Source: Pyronema omphalodes
Taxonomy: Eukaryota > Ascomycota > Pezizomycetes > Pezizales > Pyronemataceae
DNA: 64,000 nucleotides
Direction of reading: 5' to 3'
NCBI GenBank assembly: GCA_024516155.1
Contig: JAJJXM010000021.1
Coordinates: forward strand, 682,001-746,000
Below are positions 32,791 to 44,469 of the stretch, piece by piece. Both the position numbers and the translations under genes were made by a program. Each line of letters begins with the position of its first letter. Positions within the stretch are counted from its first letter, which is position 1. Under the pieces are notes generated by a model that was not told the DNA's origin, did no database searches, and saw nothing but the letters and a program-made list of their open reading frames with translations.

Positions 32791-35700
32791 ACCAGCCCCT
32801 GCCTCGTCTTTCGTTTCATCTCAGGAAATCGTTTATGTATCCGCTAGTTCTTTGTCAAGTAAACAAGAAAACGAATTGGATGGGAATCATTTGGTCGTGC
32901 CATGTACACTAACTGAACACAATACCAAGATCGATACTCATGCTCTCGTAGACTGCGGATGCACAGGAATTTCCTTCATGAACGAAGACTTCGCACGCCA
33001 ACACAACTTCCCCCGTTATCAATTGAAAAACCCCAAAATGGTCGAAGTAATTGATGGACGACCTATTTCATCAGGAGACATCACCGAATACGTTGAAGTC
33101 GAATGTACAATAGGAGACCATCATGAATTACTAACTGCCTACGTTACTCGGCTTGGTCATTATCCCCTCGTTTTATGAATCCCATGGCTTCGTAAACACG
33201 ATGTTACAATAAACTTCGCCGATAACGATATCAAATTCTCATCACCGAACTGCCTCCCCCACCGAACCACGTTAACACCCACCCCTGTTAAGGGTATTGC
33301 TCCGAAACAACAGAACAAGATCTGTGCCATTTCAGCTACGACGTTTCGACGAATTGTAAACAATGCCAACAACCGTTACGGAAAAGTCGAACAATTCTCC
33401 TTATCTTTAAATGAAATCACCACAGCTCTTCAACCAGAGAAAGAGGAACCGGATCTTAAGACTATTGTACCACCCGAATACCACCAGTACTTGGGAATCT
33501 TCGAGAAAGTCAACGCCGATAAGTTACCGCCCCATCGACCGTCGGATCACAAGATATCACTCGTCGATGGTTTTCAGCCTCCCTTCGGCCCCCTTTACTC
33601 CCTATCACGTCCAGAGTTGGAGGAATTGAAACGTTGGTTAGATGAGAACCTCCCCAAAGGTTTCATCCGTGCCTCCTCGTCCCCAGCGGCCGCTCCCATT
33701 CTTTTCGTAAAGAAAGGCGATGGTTCATTACATTTGGTGGTCGATTATCGTGGAATCAACGCCGGAACGATCAAGAAACCCTACCCTCTCCCCCTGATGC
33801 AGGATACCTTAATGAACCTTTCAAGAGCTAAGTGGTTCACTAAGCTCGACATTAGGGGAGCGTATAACTTAATACGTATGGCAAATGGGGAAGAATGGAA
33901 AACCGCTTTTCGTACCCGGTACGGGTTATTCGAATCATTGGTTATGCCCTTCGGACTTACCAATGCCCCTGCTACGTTTCAGAACTTCATTAACGACGTA
34001 TTGGCACCTTACCTTGATCGATTCTGTACTGCCTATTTGGATGACACCCTGATCTATTCGGATAACCTCGAAGAACATAAACAACATGTTAAATTGATCC
34101 TCGAAGCATTCGAAAAAGCAGGGCTACATCTCAAACCAGAGAAATGCGAGTTCCACCAGAAGGAAGTAAAGTACTTAGGACTCATCATTAGTACAGAAGG
34201 TATAAAGATGGACCCTGAGAAGATTACTGCAGTTCGAGATTGGGAATCTCCCCGGAACCTCAAAGACGTTAGAGCGTTTTTGGGGTTTGCAAACTTCTAT
34301 CGACGTTTCGTTAAGAACTATTCAAAAATAGTCCAACCTCTCACGTTACTCACACGTAAAGGAGTTCCTTTCGTCTGGTCGGAATCCCAACAACAGGCCT
34401 TTGAGGAATTGAAATCAACATTTACATCCGCCCCCGTTTTGGCTCGTTTCGACCCAGACCGGGATGTTATTGTCGAAACCGATGCTTCTGATTATGTCTC
34501 CGCCGGAGTTCTTTCTCAATATGATGATGAAGGAATCTTACATCCTATTGCTTACTTCTCAAAGAAACATTCCCCCGCCGAATGTAATTATGAGATATAC
34601 GATAAAGAACTCATGGCTATCGTCCGGGCCTTCGAAGAATGGCGTCCCGAATTACAATCTGTTATTAACCCCATTCGAGTACTGTCAGATCATAAGAATC
34701 TGGAATATTTCACTTCGACAAAGCTCTTGAACCGCCGTCAAGCCCGTTGGTCCCAGTTCTTGTCTCAGTTTAATTATAAGATTGTTTACCGCCCCGGTAC
34801 CGCAGGCGGTAAACCAGACGCACTGACTCGTCGATCCGGAGATCTGCCTAAAGAGGGAGATGAACGCTCCCTAGAGAACCACACAACGATCATTAAGCCA
34901 GAGAATATCCTTCACGTTGCGGCTGTTACCCCCAGTAATCAACAAACGATAACGAATTCGCAACAAACCGCAATACCGGACCCACAACAAACAAACCCCA
35001 CCTTATCCCAGCTCTTCACGGAAGCCTACGAGAAAGACCCATTCCCTACTAAGGTTATTGAAATGCTAAACAATAACACTCGTTATTGTAAAGACATTAC
35101 ATTAGCTGAATGTACAGTAAACAATAACCGTTTACTCTACCGGGGATGTTTATGGGTCCCGATTTACGAACCTCTACGATTACACCTAATGCAACAACAC
35201 CACGACTCTCCTACGGCTGGACACCCAGGTAGATCTAAAACATTAGAATACCTCTCAAGAACCTATACGTGGCCCCAGATGAGGACAGACGTGGAAAGAT
35301 ATATTCGAAATTGTCATACCTGCCAACGTTCGAAACCTACCAGACATGCCCCGTTTGGTATCCTACGTCCACTACCTATTCCAGAAAGACCCTGGCAGGA
35401 CATATCAATGGACTTCGTAACAGGATTACCGTGGTCCAATGGGTGTGATGCAATTTCGGTAGTTGTGGATAGATTAACCAAAGAACGACACCTGATTGCC
35501 TGTCGAACAGACATCGACGCAAAGGAATTATCGTCTTTGTTTATTACCCACATCTTTCGATTGCATGGACTCCCTCTTACCATTATCTCTGATCGAGGAC
35601 CCCAATTCGCTGCTTTGTTTTGGAAGAATCTCTGTCGACGTTTGGGAATCGAGCCTCGATTATCTACAGCATTCCATCCCCAAACGGACGGCCAAACAGA

Positions 35701-36475
35701 ACGAATGAACGCCATTATGGAACAATACCTCCGAGCCCACGTCAACTATCTTCAAGACGATTGGGCTGACTGGTTACCATTAGCGGAATTCGCTGCGAAT
35801 AACCAAGCATCCGAGACAACGGGAACTTCCCCGTTCTTTGCCAATAAAGGATTCGACCCCCGTTGCCAATTCGATTTACTTCCAGCAGCTACGAACGATG
35901 TAAACGATCGACGGGCCCTCACAACTTCGAAAACCCTCGCCGAAATCCATAACCATTTACGAGCTGAGATCAATAGAGCTAATCTACGTTATCAAGAGAA
36001 TGCCGATAAACATCGACTCCCGTCACCGAATTATCAGCCCGGAGATCTGTTATGGATGAATGCCCGTAATTGGAAAACCCGTCGACCCTCCCGGAAATTA
36101 GACAACAAACGTTACGGACCCCTCAAGATTATCGCTAAAGTATCCCCCTATGCCTATCGATTAGAACTACCTTCGACAATGAAATGTCACAACGTTCAAC
36201 ATGTTTCCTTATTGGAACCCGCTGCGAATGACCCCTACCCCGGTCAACAATCAGACCCACCACCCCCGGTGGAAATCGACGGTGAAGACGAATACTTCAT
36301 CGAAGCTATCCTCGACTCCCGAATTCACCGGAAGAAACTTCAGTATATGGTTAAATGGGTTGGATACGATATGCCCGATTGGGAACCCGCCGAACTCCAT
36401 TCCGACAGTAAAGCCGTTGACGACTTTCATAAAAAGTACCCCGATAAACCGGGGCCCCTCCCCAACTTATCTTAG
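32754..36475 (+). pseudogene. Gypsy-1 Pol, one in-frame stop
   Basis: Polyprotein in the -1 frame relative to Gag. Order: aspartic protease (ALVDCGCTGISF; Asp-Cys-Gly instead of the usual Asp-Ser/Thr-Gly), reverse transcriptase (LVVDYRGINA; TAYLDDTLIYS), RNase H (VETDASDY; YDKELMAIV), integrase with HHCC zinc finger (HHDSPTAGH; CHTCQRS) and DDE core (MDFVTGLP; IISDRGPQF; FHPQTDGQTERMN), and a C-terminal chromodomain (DEYFIEAILDSR; LQYMVKWVGYDMPDWEP). A TGA at 33176-33178, just after the protease region, interrupts the frame; Gypsy-2 has a sense codon there. Otherwise the frame is open to 36475. Confidence 0.92.
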
Positions 36476-36500
36476 AAGTTACTTCGCCGGAGCTCAGTCC

Positions 36501-36514
36501 AAGAAGGGGGATCC
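36501..36514 (+). promoter_or_regulatory. Gypsy-1 polypurine tract
   Basis: AAGAAGGGGGATCC immediately precedes the 3' LTR. This is the expected primer site for plus-strand DNA synthesis. Confidence 0.8.
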
Positions 36515-37632
36515 TGTCACGGCTCGAGAATTATTACCTTCCCCCTCCTCGTCACTCATTCACCTATTATCATTCGCTTCATTATCCAGCACTCGTTTGT
36601 TTATTTATTTCTATTATCCTTCGGTCTTCGATCATCACTCGTCACTCGCCTGGGTTAGGGTTACGCTCAATTCCCAAATTGTCAAAAAGGTCACGTGACT
36701 TACCCCCAGGGTTAGGGGTCAGCTCGGATCCCTTTTCGGAAATTCCATACCTACGGCCTACCGATCATCTTATCCGATTAGATAAGATCGGTCACGTGTT
36801 CTAATCAATAGTAGATCAGTATGCACGCGCACTGGTCTACTAATGTGCGCACACGTGACTAGGGCTAGGGCACGATCATCTTATCGATAAGATAAGATCT
36901 AGTCATGTGACCTTATCAGTATTGCACCATCTTTCCAATCGCAGCTGATCTGGATTCACGTGACTAGGGTTAGGGTTGCACCCGCACGCACACAAACTAG
37001 GGTTAGGTTTGTGACCGTACGCGCACAGCTAGGGTTAGGGTTACGGACGCACGCACACGATTAGGGTTACAGAAGCGCGCGCGTGACTACGCTTAGGGTT
37101 ACGCTACCGCGCACGCGAGTTACGCTATCGCGCACGCGAGATACGCTAACGAGCGCGCGACGAGGCTGTGCACGCAAACACGCTAATTTGGTACGAACGC
37201 GTTAGCGCGTCTAGAACGCGCAACCGCGACCGCGTTGTTTACTTAGTTATTTTTCGGGAAAATTCAGCAAGTAGTGGCTCGGCGTGTAAGGAGGAAAAAT
37301 TGTATATAAGAGGATTGTTTCTTTGTTTGTTTATTTTGTTTTTCTTTTCTCCTTACACAGTTATTTGTTTATTTACAAATTCAAATACTTTGTCGAAATC
37401 TTTGTTTACGTCCTCGTTCTCGTCCCCGTCTTTGGATCTCTTTGTCCCTTGAAATCTTTGTTTATTTCCTTAACTTCTAAACACAGAAAGTCTTTAAGTT
37501 GATGCTAGACACAGCTTAAGAGTTTCTAACGTTGAAGTTATTATAAGGATATATCCATTGAACTCAAGAGTGAATAATTGAGAAGAGCCCTCAGGTTCTC
37601 CGTCAGCTATCTCTCCCTTGTTCGCCGTTACA
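36515..37632 (+). repeat. Gypsy-1 3' LTR
   Basis: Same length and ends as the 5' LTR. The GATCATCTTATCGATAAGAT palindrome is intact here but altered in the 5' LTR. Confidence 0.95.
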
Positions 37633-37637
37633 ACGTG

Positions 37638-38013
37638 CCCCTTCTTTGTACAGTAGTGGCATTGGACGTCCTCCTTTTTCGAAGTTTTAGTAGGTCTGGA
37701 CGGTCCGGCGCTTGAGGATGCTGCGCGTTTATTCGTGTTGCGATTTGCGTAGCACTCCTTCGTGTTGTGGCTGGAGCGTTTACAGTGGTCGCACCACTTG
37801 GTTGTCGTAGCATGCGCCTCGCCACTCGGCGATCCTAGGGTGGCCTCCCACATATGTTCGTGGTCGTGCAGGATCTTCTGGAGCTCGTCAACTGCAATAT
37901 TATCAAGTTTCGCGAGCTCGTGTTTTGTAACTCCGTAGGAGTCGGGGAGATTTGCAATGACATAATTAACCAGCGCAGTGTCGCTGATATCTAAAACCGT
38001 AACAGTAAGTGGA
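37638..38013 (-). pseudogene. copia gag remnant with zinc knuckles
   Basis: Minus-strand continuation of the copia element. It reads DTALVNYVIANLPDSYG, ELAKLDNIAVDELQKIL, then two CCHC knuckles CDHCKRSSHNTKEC and CHYCTKKGHV, the second completed across the Gypsy-1 insertion (ATEC at about 30265-30274). Typical of copia-type Gag. The N-terminal half is missing because Gypsy-3A starts at 38014. Confidence 0.88.
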
Positions 38014-39369
38014 TGTCACACCCTATAATGTGTGAGTATGGAATAGGTAACATGTATAACATTTAGAGAACATGGCAAACTCGACAGGAGAATGAATAAT
38101 AAGGTTAGTATCCCGGGCCGGAACCCCCTGAGGAGCTCCAGCTAGCCACGTCACGTGATTCATGACTTTCCGAAAGGACCTCACGAGGATCCCGGCCCGA
38201 GGCGTTGCTACCTGTTATTCACTGTCAGTTTGGGAGGATCAAAGATGGATGGGAACGAGTAACAATTTACCTCATGGGTGTCGACATACCCATGAGAAAA
38301 CTACAGACGACGCTGATGGAGACAGCAGACGACGGCGAAGGGACACCTCCTTATACTTGAGGTTGTGTTCCACCAAGCACGGCTACCAGAGGGCTTGCAA
38401 GAGAAGGGAATTCTCATGAGGATGCAAGGCAGACGAATGGGATCATCCGAAGTCTGAGTTAGGCAGATAGTGGGCCAGGGAACGAGGCAGAGTGTAGTCA
38501 GCCAACAGGAGTGGAGCTCAGGACAAGGGTCAAGATTGCGTTTGCATGAGACGACGTCCTGCAGCAAGGAACACCACTCAGGGAAACTGTTGGATGGAAC
38601 TGATATGACGCGACCTTAGGCCATTGACTACCAACTGCAAGAGAAGAGGGCGTTTGCGTACACACCAGGGTGTGGCTGCGCGCAAGTGCGCGCAGGTGAG
38701 GCTCTTATGACATCACACAGGAATGTGACGGGGCAGTGCACTCCGGTAGGGCATGGTATGCCTTATGATGTCAGATTCCTCCACTCGCAATCGAGATTCT
38801 CTAGGGAGATCTATGATCAAGACGACTCATAAGATATATGACTCACATGTCATTATCAGAGGAGTCATTGCATTATGCGCTCAAGTGGAGTAACCCTCCA
38901 TTAGGCGCTTAACCCCAATACCTGATTGGAAGGTGTGGTAGCACGGCAAGGGATGTCAAGGATTAATCTGACACGAGGTCATCATGCAAGTGAGCAATTA
39001 ATATAATTGCGCATGCAGCATGATGCGAGCCATCAGAAGATTTGTCAAAGAATTGACTCACGTCGTATCTCCTAAGCTTAGTTTGGAAGTTGGTTCACTT
39101 GGGAAGTCTGGGCGAACTTGTAGACGACAGTCTATAAAAGACCCTAAGTCTTCCCACCGTCCCCTCCAGCATCAGCAACTTGATCTCTTGTTACGACATA
39201 CCTATCTACACCAGAATACCTCAGGACGAGACCCTTAAGTTTATTCGGCCTGTGATCGATTAGTTTACTTCCTAGCTTCTTGGGAAATCTATTTGTTGAA
39301 TATCCTTCAAACGAAGAACGGCTGATCGAATAAGCCTTCCTATTGAAAGCCTCAATAGCCAGGTTCACA
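38014..39369 (+). repeat. Gypsy-3A 5' LTR
   Basis: Starts TGTCACACCCTATA and ends AGGTTCACA (1356 bp). Matched in inverted orientation by 54029-55386. It carries TATAAAAG at 39133-39140, and CCTTAAGTTTAT (39233-39244) complementary to the primer-binding site. Confidence 0.93.
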
Positions 39370-39371
39370 CT

Positions 39372-39383
39372 ATAAACTTAAGG
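39372..39383 (+). promoter_or_regulatory. Gypsy-3A primer-binding site, self-priming type
   Basis: ATAAACTTAAGG, two bases after the LTR, is the exact reverse complement of CCTTAAGTTTAT inside the LTR about 95 nt downstream of the TATA box. Same logic as Gypsy-1 but with an unrelated 12-mer. Confidence 0.72.
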
Positions 39384-39496
39384 CTCAAGCTACTAAGTTT
39401 ACTTTTCGACACGTATACGGAAGACCCTCTTCTAGGGCAAGACGACACCAAAAGATCCTCCTACAAAAAACTACAAATAAAGACATTCAACCAACA

Positions 39497-41686
39497 ATGG
39501 CCGCGCGAAGAATCACCGGCATCTCCCGTCACGACGATGGACTTGATGCTCCAATGGGCGATACCGTCAGCATCACCCGCCCTCGCTCTTGGGAGGAAGT
39601 TACTGCGGTTGGAACTCCTAGAGTCCACCATGGAACTACCCTCCATCTCGGAGAAGTCCCTGACTGGGTCATTCTAATGATGGAGAGAATGAATGCAAAT
39701 GAGGAAGACATAAAGAGGTTGGTTGAGGCAGTCGGTTCTGGGGCTGCCATGAATGAAGAGTTACAGCGGATGAAAGGGTTGTATCAGGAAATGGCCCAGG
39801 GCATGCAAAAGGCCTATGATACCTTGGCAAAGAAAGGAGACCTGGACCAGGAGGTCAACCTACAAACCGTTACACGACTCGTTCAGGCCAGCAACGACTT
39901 TGCTGGCCAAGTTTGGAGGACAATCGGCAATCTTGCCACAGACACAAAGGATAAAGAAGCAGCTAACCAAGCGGCTGCTGCAAGGCTCAATCACGGCATT
40001 CAAACAACGAATGCTATCCTCCAAGCCTTTACCCAAAGGCAACTCAAAATTAACAAGGAAATCGAGGAGTGGGCTTTTCAGAAAAACACGCAGGATGCCA
40101 TCAGGCAACAGGATGATGAACAGAGGGATGGAAGAATCGAGGCTCTTGCTAGGGCTGAGGAAATGCACCAGCAACGTCTGCTGGACTATGAGGAGCAGAG
40201 AGAGGAGGAGAAATTGGAATTGGTGAACAAGGTTATTAACCTTGTTATGTGAAAAATCCAGAGAAAGGAGCATTTCGATGCTAAGTCTCTAACCGAGGCT
40301 ATGCATGAGGAGATGACTCCCAGACCTCCCTCACTCGGCCGAGCACCAGAAGTCCCCTTGCCTCCATCAGAAGATGGAACCCCTGCAGACAACGGCAGAA
40401 ATGGTGGTAGGGGTAGTAAACCACCAGGAGGAGGACTTCCACCCCCTCCACCACCACCATGTGATCCTTTGGACGGCGAAGACTCAGATGATTCATACAT
40501 CAGAAAAGCGTTGGAAAGAACGCGCCAGGAGCGCAAACAAAAGGCTCAACAAAAGAAGCCTGAAGCAAAGAATGCCACCGAGGTGTTCTTGGAGTCTCTT
40601 GTACTAAAATTGCAGCAATCTGGGGTCAACGAGCCAAGGAGACCAAAAATGCCTGAAATGAAGGCTCCTCAATGTTTTTCTGGGAAGGACGAAAATTTGT
40701 TTAGGGCTTGGTGGATGTCGGTGCAAGATTATATTGCGACATATGCCAAGGCATTTCCAGATGAGGACGATCAGGTAAAATGGGTTGGAAGTTTGCTAAC
40801 GCATAAAGCATTAAGTTGGCACCAGGAAAGGCGGAAGTCAATTCAAAGACAAGGACTGAAAGATACTTGGGTAGCTTTCTCGAGCTCTATTGAGACTAGG
40901 TTCGAGGACAAGCGGGAGGCCCAGAAGGATGTTAAAAGGATTACGGAGCTCCAGTATGATGGAGACATTGATGATTACATCACGAAATTGGAGGACCTCA
41001 ATATGCGTGTTGGGGCAATTGGGCCAATGTATAGGAATGTGATTTGGGAGGCCATGACACCGGCCATTAAGAAAATGGTATATCAAAGATTTGGGGGAAT
41101 GCCAACTGACGATGAAGCAATGATTGATGCGGTTAAGGAAGCTGCTCACGTTGTTGAAAATTTGGATGAAGAATTAAAGGGTCATAAAAAGAAGTCTTTG
41201 AAAGTACGGGAGGACCGTCACAAGGACAAAGGTAAACAAAAGGAGACTGTGCGCCCGAAGGAGGTGCAGCACAAGGATACATTTAAGGATAAAAAGGACA
41301 AAAAAGGTTTTACAGGGAAAAAGGACAAAAAGTCTATCTTTGCCTCAGGAAGGGAGGCTCTACAAAATGTTCCTCAGAGCGAAATCGACAAACACAAAAA
41401 GGATAAGGCTGACTGTTGGAGATGAGGACGATCTGGGCACAAAATGTTTGATTGTTACGCTAAGAAGACAGTGGGAGGAACAGAGCTTTCTGGGGATGGC
41501 AAGGTTGCTTCTGCAAGAAAAAGGAAGCGTAATGATGATGATGATGAAAAGGAAGGGCAGGAGAAGCCTAAGGAACATAAGAAGACAAAGACCGCAGCAG
41601 TGCGGCAAGACGAGGATGAAATGATGGAAGACGCTCAGCCCAGGATTTGGGAGATTGAGCAGAATGATGAGGAGTCGGATTTTTAA
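39497..41686 (+). pseudogene. Gypsy-3A Gag, two in-frame stops
   Basis: One frame of about 730 codons interrupted by TGA near 40250 and near 41423. It has an N-terminal coiled-coil region, a proline/glycine-rich hinge (about 40390-40460), a retrotransposon Gag region beginning MKAPQCFSGKDENLFRAWW, and a zinc knuckle region in which one expected cysteine codon is now the second TGA. It ends in an acidic tail. The order matches the intact Gag of Gypsy-4 (61066-63405). Confidence 0.85.
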
Positions 41687-42914
41687 GATCCTCTAGGGTT
41701 GCGTCACCTGAGGAGGAGGAATGTACATCTGACGCAGGAAATATTATATGTTGTGGAACAAAGAGAAAATCAACAGACAACTTGGGGTCGATCAAGACAA
41801 AAAATCGACGAACCGACAATGGAACCTCTTCCAAGGGAATAACAAAGGAAGCCTTGGTTCCACCTTATGACGGGAAAAGACCAATAATCAACATGGTGTT
41901 GAATTGGTCAAAGAACAAATTTCGGACGGTGCGAGTCCTACTTGATACAGGCTCCACCTCAGCTTTACTGGACAAAGGTTTTGTCCAAACTTACAAAATT
42001 CCTACTGTAAAGAGAGACCAGCCTCTTCAAATACGCAACTTCAATAATGAGGTAGTTGCTGGAGCTGGAGAATTCTTTACAGTTCCTTTAATGCTGCAGC
42101 ACAAACAGCACTTCGCAGCAGAATCCTTCTAAGTCGCCCCTCTTGACAGCGACTGCGATGTCATCCTCCCTTACTGGTGGATGGCAAAACATCAACCACT
42201 CAACATGTGGGGAGAAAGCAACAACATCTCCTTTACAACACCACGTTGCACCGAACATTGTACTAAGGCTCAGGCCAGTACATTTTCACTTAAGGTTGAC
42301 CGCTGCGTACTCGACCACCCTGGGGCCTCAGTTATAGGCCATATTTCAGCCGTTGCCACTAAGGAGGAATTATCAGAGGCACTTCAACAAGTCCCTGAGA
42401 AATTCCGTAAGTGGATCAACATTATGACCAAGGAAGCAGCAGACAAGCTTCCTGAACACAAACCCTACGATCACGCCATAGATCTGAAGGAAGGAGAAAC
42501 TCCTCCTTGAGGACCAGTTTATGCGCTCAATGAGGTTGAGCTGGAGACACTAAGAGAATGGTTGAAGGAAATGCTGAGGACAGGCAAGATTCGACCATCT
42601 AAATCTCCTGCCGCAGCACCAATTCTCTTTGTGCCAAAACCCCATGGGCGAGGTTTAAGGCTGTGGGTGGATTATAGGGGGATGAATAAAATAACAATCG
42701 CAAATCGCTACCCCCTCCCTCTGATGTCTGAATTACAAGACAGAGTAAGAGGAGCTAGGTTCTTCACGAAAATGGATTTGAAGAACGGTTATCATTTAAT
42801 AAGGATTGAAGAAGGAGATGAGTGGAAAACTGCTTTTAGATGCAGGTATGGGCTATACGAATTTTTGGTAATGCCTTTTGGCTTAAGCAATGCACCGGCC
42901 ACATTCCAAGATAT

Positions 42915-42989
42915 GATGAATCATATCTTTAGGGACATGTTGGATAGGGTTAGGGTTAGATGAATCATATCTTTAGGGACATGTTGGAT
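42915..42989 (+). repeat. telomeric-repeat insertion flanked by a 31-bp duplication
   Basis: GATGAATCATATC..GTTGGAT (31 bp) occurs at 42915-42945 and again at 42959-42989, separated by AGGGTTAGGGTTA (13 bp, two TTAGGG-type units). The 44-bp net insertion shifts the RT frame of Gypsy-3A. It looks like double-strand-break repair with fill-in of staggered ends and telomeric sequence at the joint. Confidence 0.85.
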
Positions 42990-43340
42990 CAGGGAGTAAT
43001 TGCTTATATTGATGATGTTCTTATTTACGCGGAAACAGAGGAGGAACATGATAAATTGGTTGAGGAAGTCTTGAAAAGACTGGAAGAAAATGGGCTGGTA
43101 ATATCTCCGGAAAAATGTGTTTGGGGGACAAACAAAGTGGAATTTTTGGGTTATATCATCAGCGGAAAGGGAATAGAAATGGCAAAGGACAAAGTGGAAA
43201 CCGTCCTGGTTTGGGAACCTCCTAAATCCTTGAAAGAGACACAAGGCTTTCTTGGATTTGCGAACTTCTATCGCCGATTCATAAAGGACTTCTCAAGAAT
43301 TTGTCGTCCTCTTACTGAATCTACCAAGGGCGATCCAAAG

Positions 43341-44430
43341 TGTAACGGCGAACAAGGGAGAGATAGCTGACGGAGAACCTGGGGGCTCTTCTCAATTATT
43401 CACTCTTGAGTTCAATGGATATATCCTTATAATAACTTCAACGTTAGAAACTCTTAAGCTGTGTCTAGCATCAACTTAAAGACTTTCTGTGTTTAGAAGT
43501 TAAGGAAATAAACAAAGATTTCAAGGGACAAAGAGATCCAAAGACGGGGACGAGAACGAGGACGTAAACAAAGATTTCGACAAAGTATTTGAATTTGTAA
43601 ATAAACAAATAACTGTGTAAGGAGAAAAGAAAAACAAAATAAACAAACAAAGAAACAATCCTCTTATATACAATTTTTCCTCCTTACACGCCGAGCCACT
43701 ACTTGCAGAATTTTCCCGAAAAATAACTAAGTAAACAACGCGGTCGCGGTTGCGCGTTCTAGACGCGCTAACGCGTTCGTACCAAATTAGCGTGTTTGCG
43801 TGCACAGCCTCGTCGCGCGCTCGTTAGCGTATCTCGCGTGCGCGATAGCGTAACTCGCGTGCGCGGTAGCGTACTTCGCGTGCGCGCTAGCGTAACCCTA
43901 AGCGTAGTCACGCGCGCGCTTCTGTAACCCTCATCGTGCGCGTGCGTCCGTAACCCTAACCCTAGCTGTGCGCGTACGGTCACAAACCTAACCCTAGTTT
44001 GTGTGCGTGCGGGTGCAACCCTAACCTGATAAGGTCACATGACTAGATCTTATCTTATCGATAAGATGATCGTGCCCTAGCCCTAGTCACGTGTGCGCAC
44101 ATTAGTAGACCAGTGCGCGTGCATACTGATCTACTATTGATTAGAACACGTGACCGATCTTATCTAATCGGATAAGATGATCGGTAGACCGTAGGTATGG
44201 AATTTCCGAAAAGGGATCCGAGCTGACCCCTAACCCTGGGGGTAAGTCACGTGACCTTTTTGACAATTTGGGAGTTGAGCGTAACCCTAACCCAGGCGAG
44301 TGACGAGTGATGATCGAAGACCGAAGGATAATAGAAATAAATAAACAAACGAGTGCTGGATAATGAAGCGAATGATAATAGGTGAATGAATGACGAGGAG
44401 GGGGAAGGTAATAATTCTCGAGCCGTGACA
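43341..44430 (-). repeat. Gypsy-2 3' LTR
   Basis: Plus-strand ends TGTAACGGCG and GAGCCGTGACA, 1090 bp. The purine tract of the element (GGGGGATCC on the minus strand) adjoins at 44431. Confidence 0.93.
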
Positions 44431-44469
44431 GGATCCCCCTTCTTGGACTGAGCTCCGGCGAAGTAACTT

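Larger units (their letters stand above)
30280..37632 (+). mobile_element. Gypsy-1: full-length Ty3/gypsy chromovirus
   Basis: A 7353-bp element with 1118-bp LTRs (30280-31397 and 36515-37632), TG...CA ends and a perfect 5-bp target duplication ACGTG (30275-30279 and 37633-37637). It is inserted in the gag/pol region of the copia element. About a dozen differences between its LTRs are visible by eye, so the insertion is fairly young. The domain order PR-RT-RNaseH-IN-chromodomain places it in the fungal chromovirus group. Gypsy-2 (43341-50636) is a second copy in inverted orientation. Confidence 0.95.
25894..38013 (-). mobile_element. Ty1/copia element, interrupted and 5'-truncated
   Basis: Minus-strand copia element: 3' LTR 25894-26054, pol 26308-30274, and a gag remnant 37638-38013. 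Gypsy-1 separates gag from pol (30280-37632) and Gypsy-3A begins at 38014. The N-terminal half of gag and the 5' LTR are missing, apparently lost in the deletion that ends at about 52345. It was inserted into LINE ORF2. Confidence 0.88.

Noticed and set aside
30400..37100. True telomere or subtelomere end from TTAGGG motifs
   Set aside because: The motifs are short, dispersed and confined to the LTRs of Gypsy-1/2, so they are part of the element.
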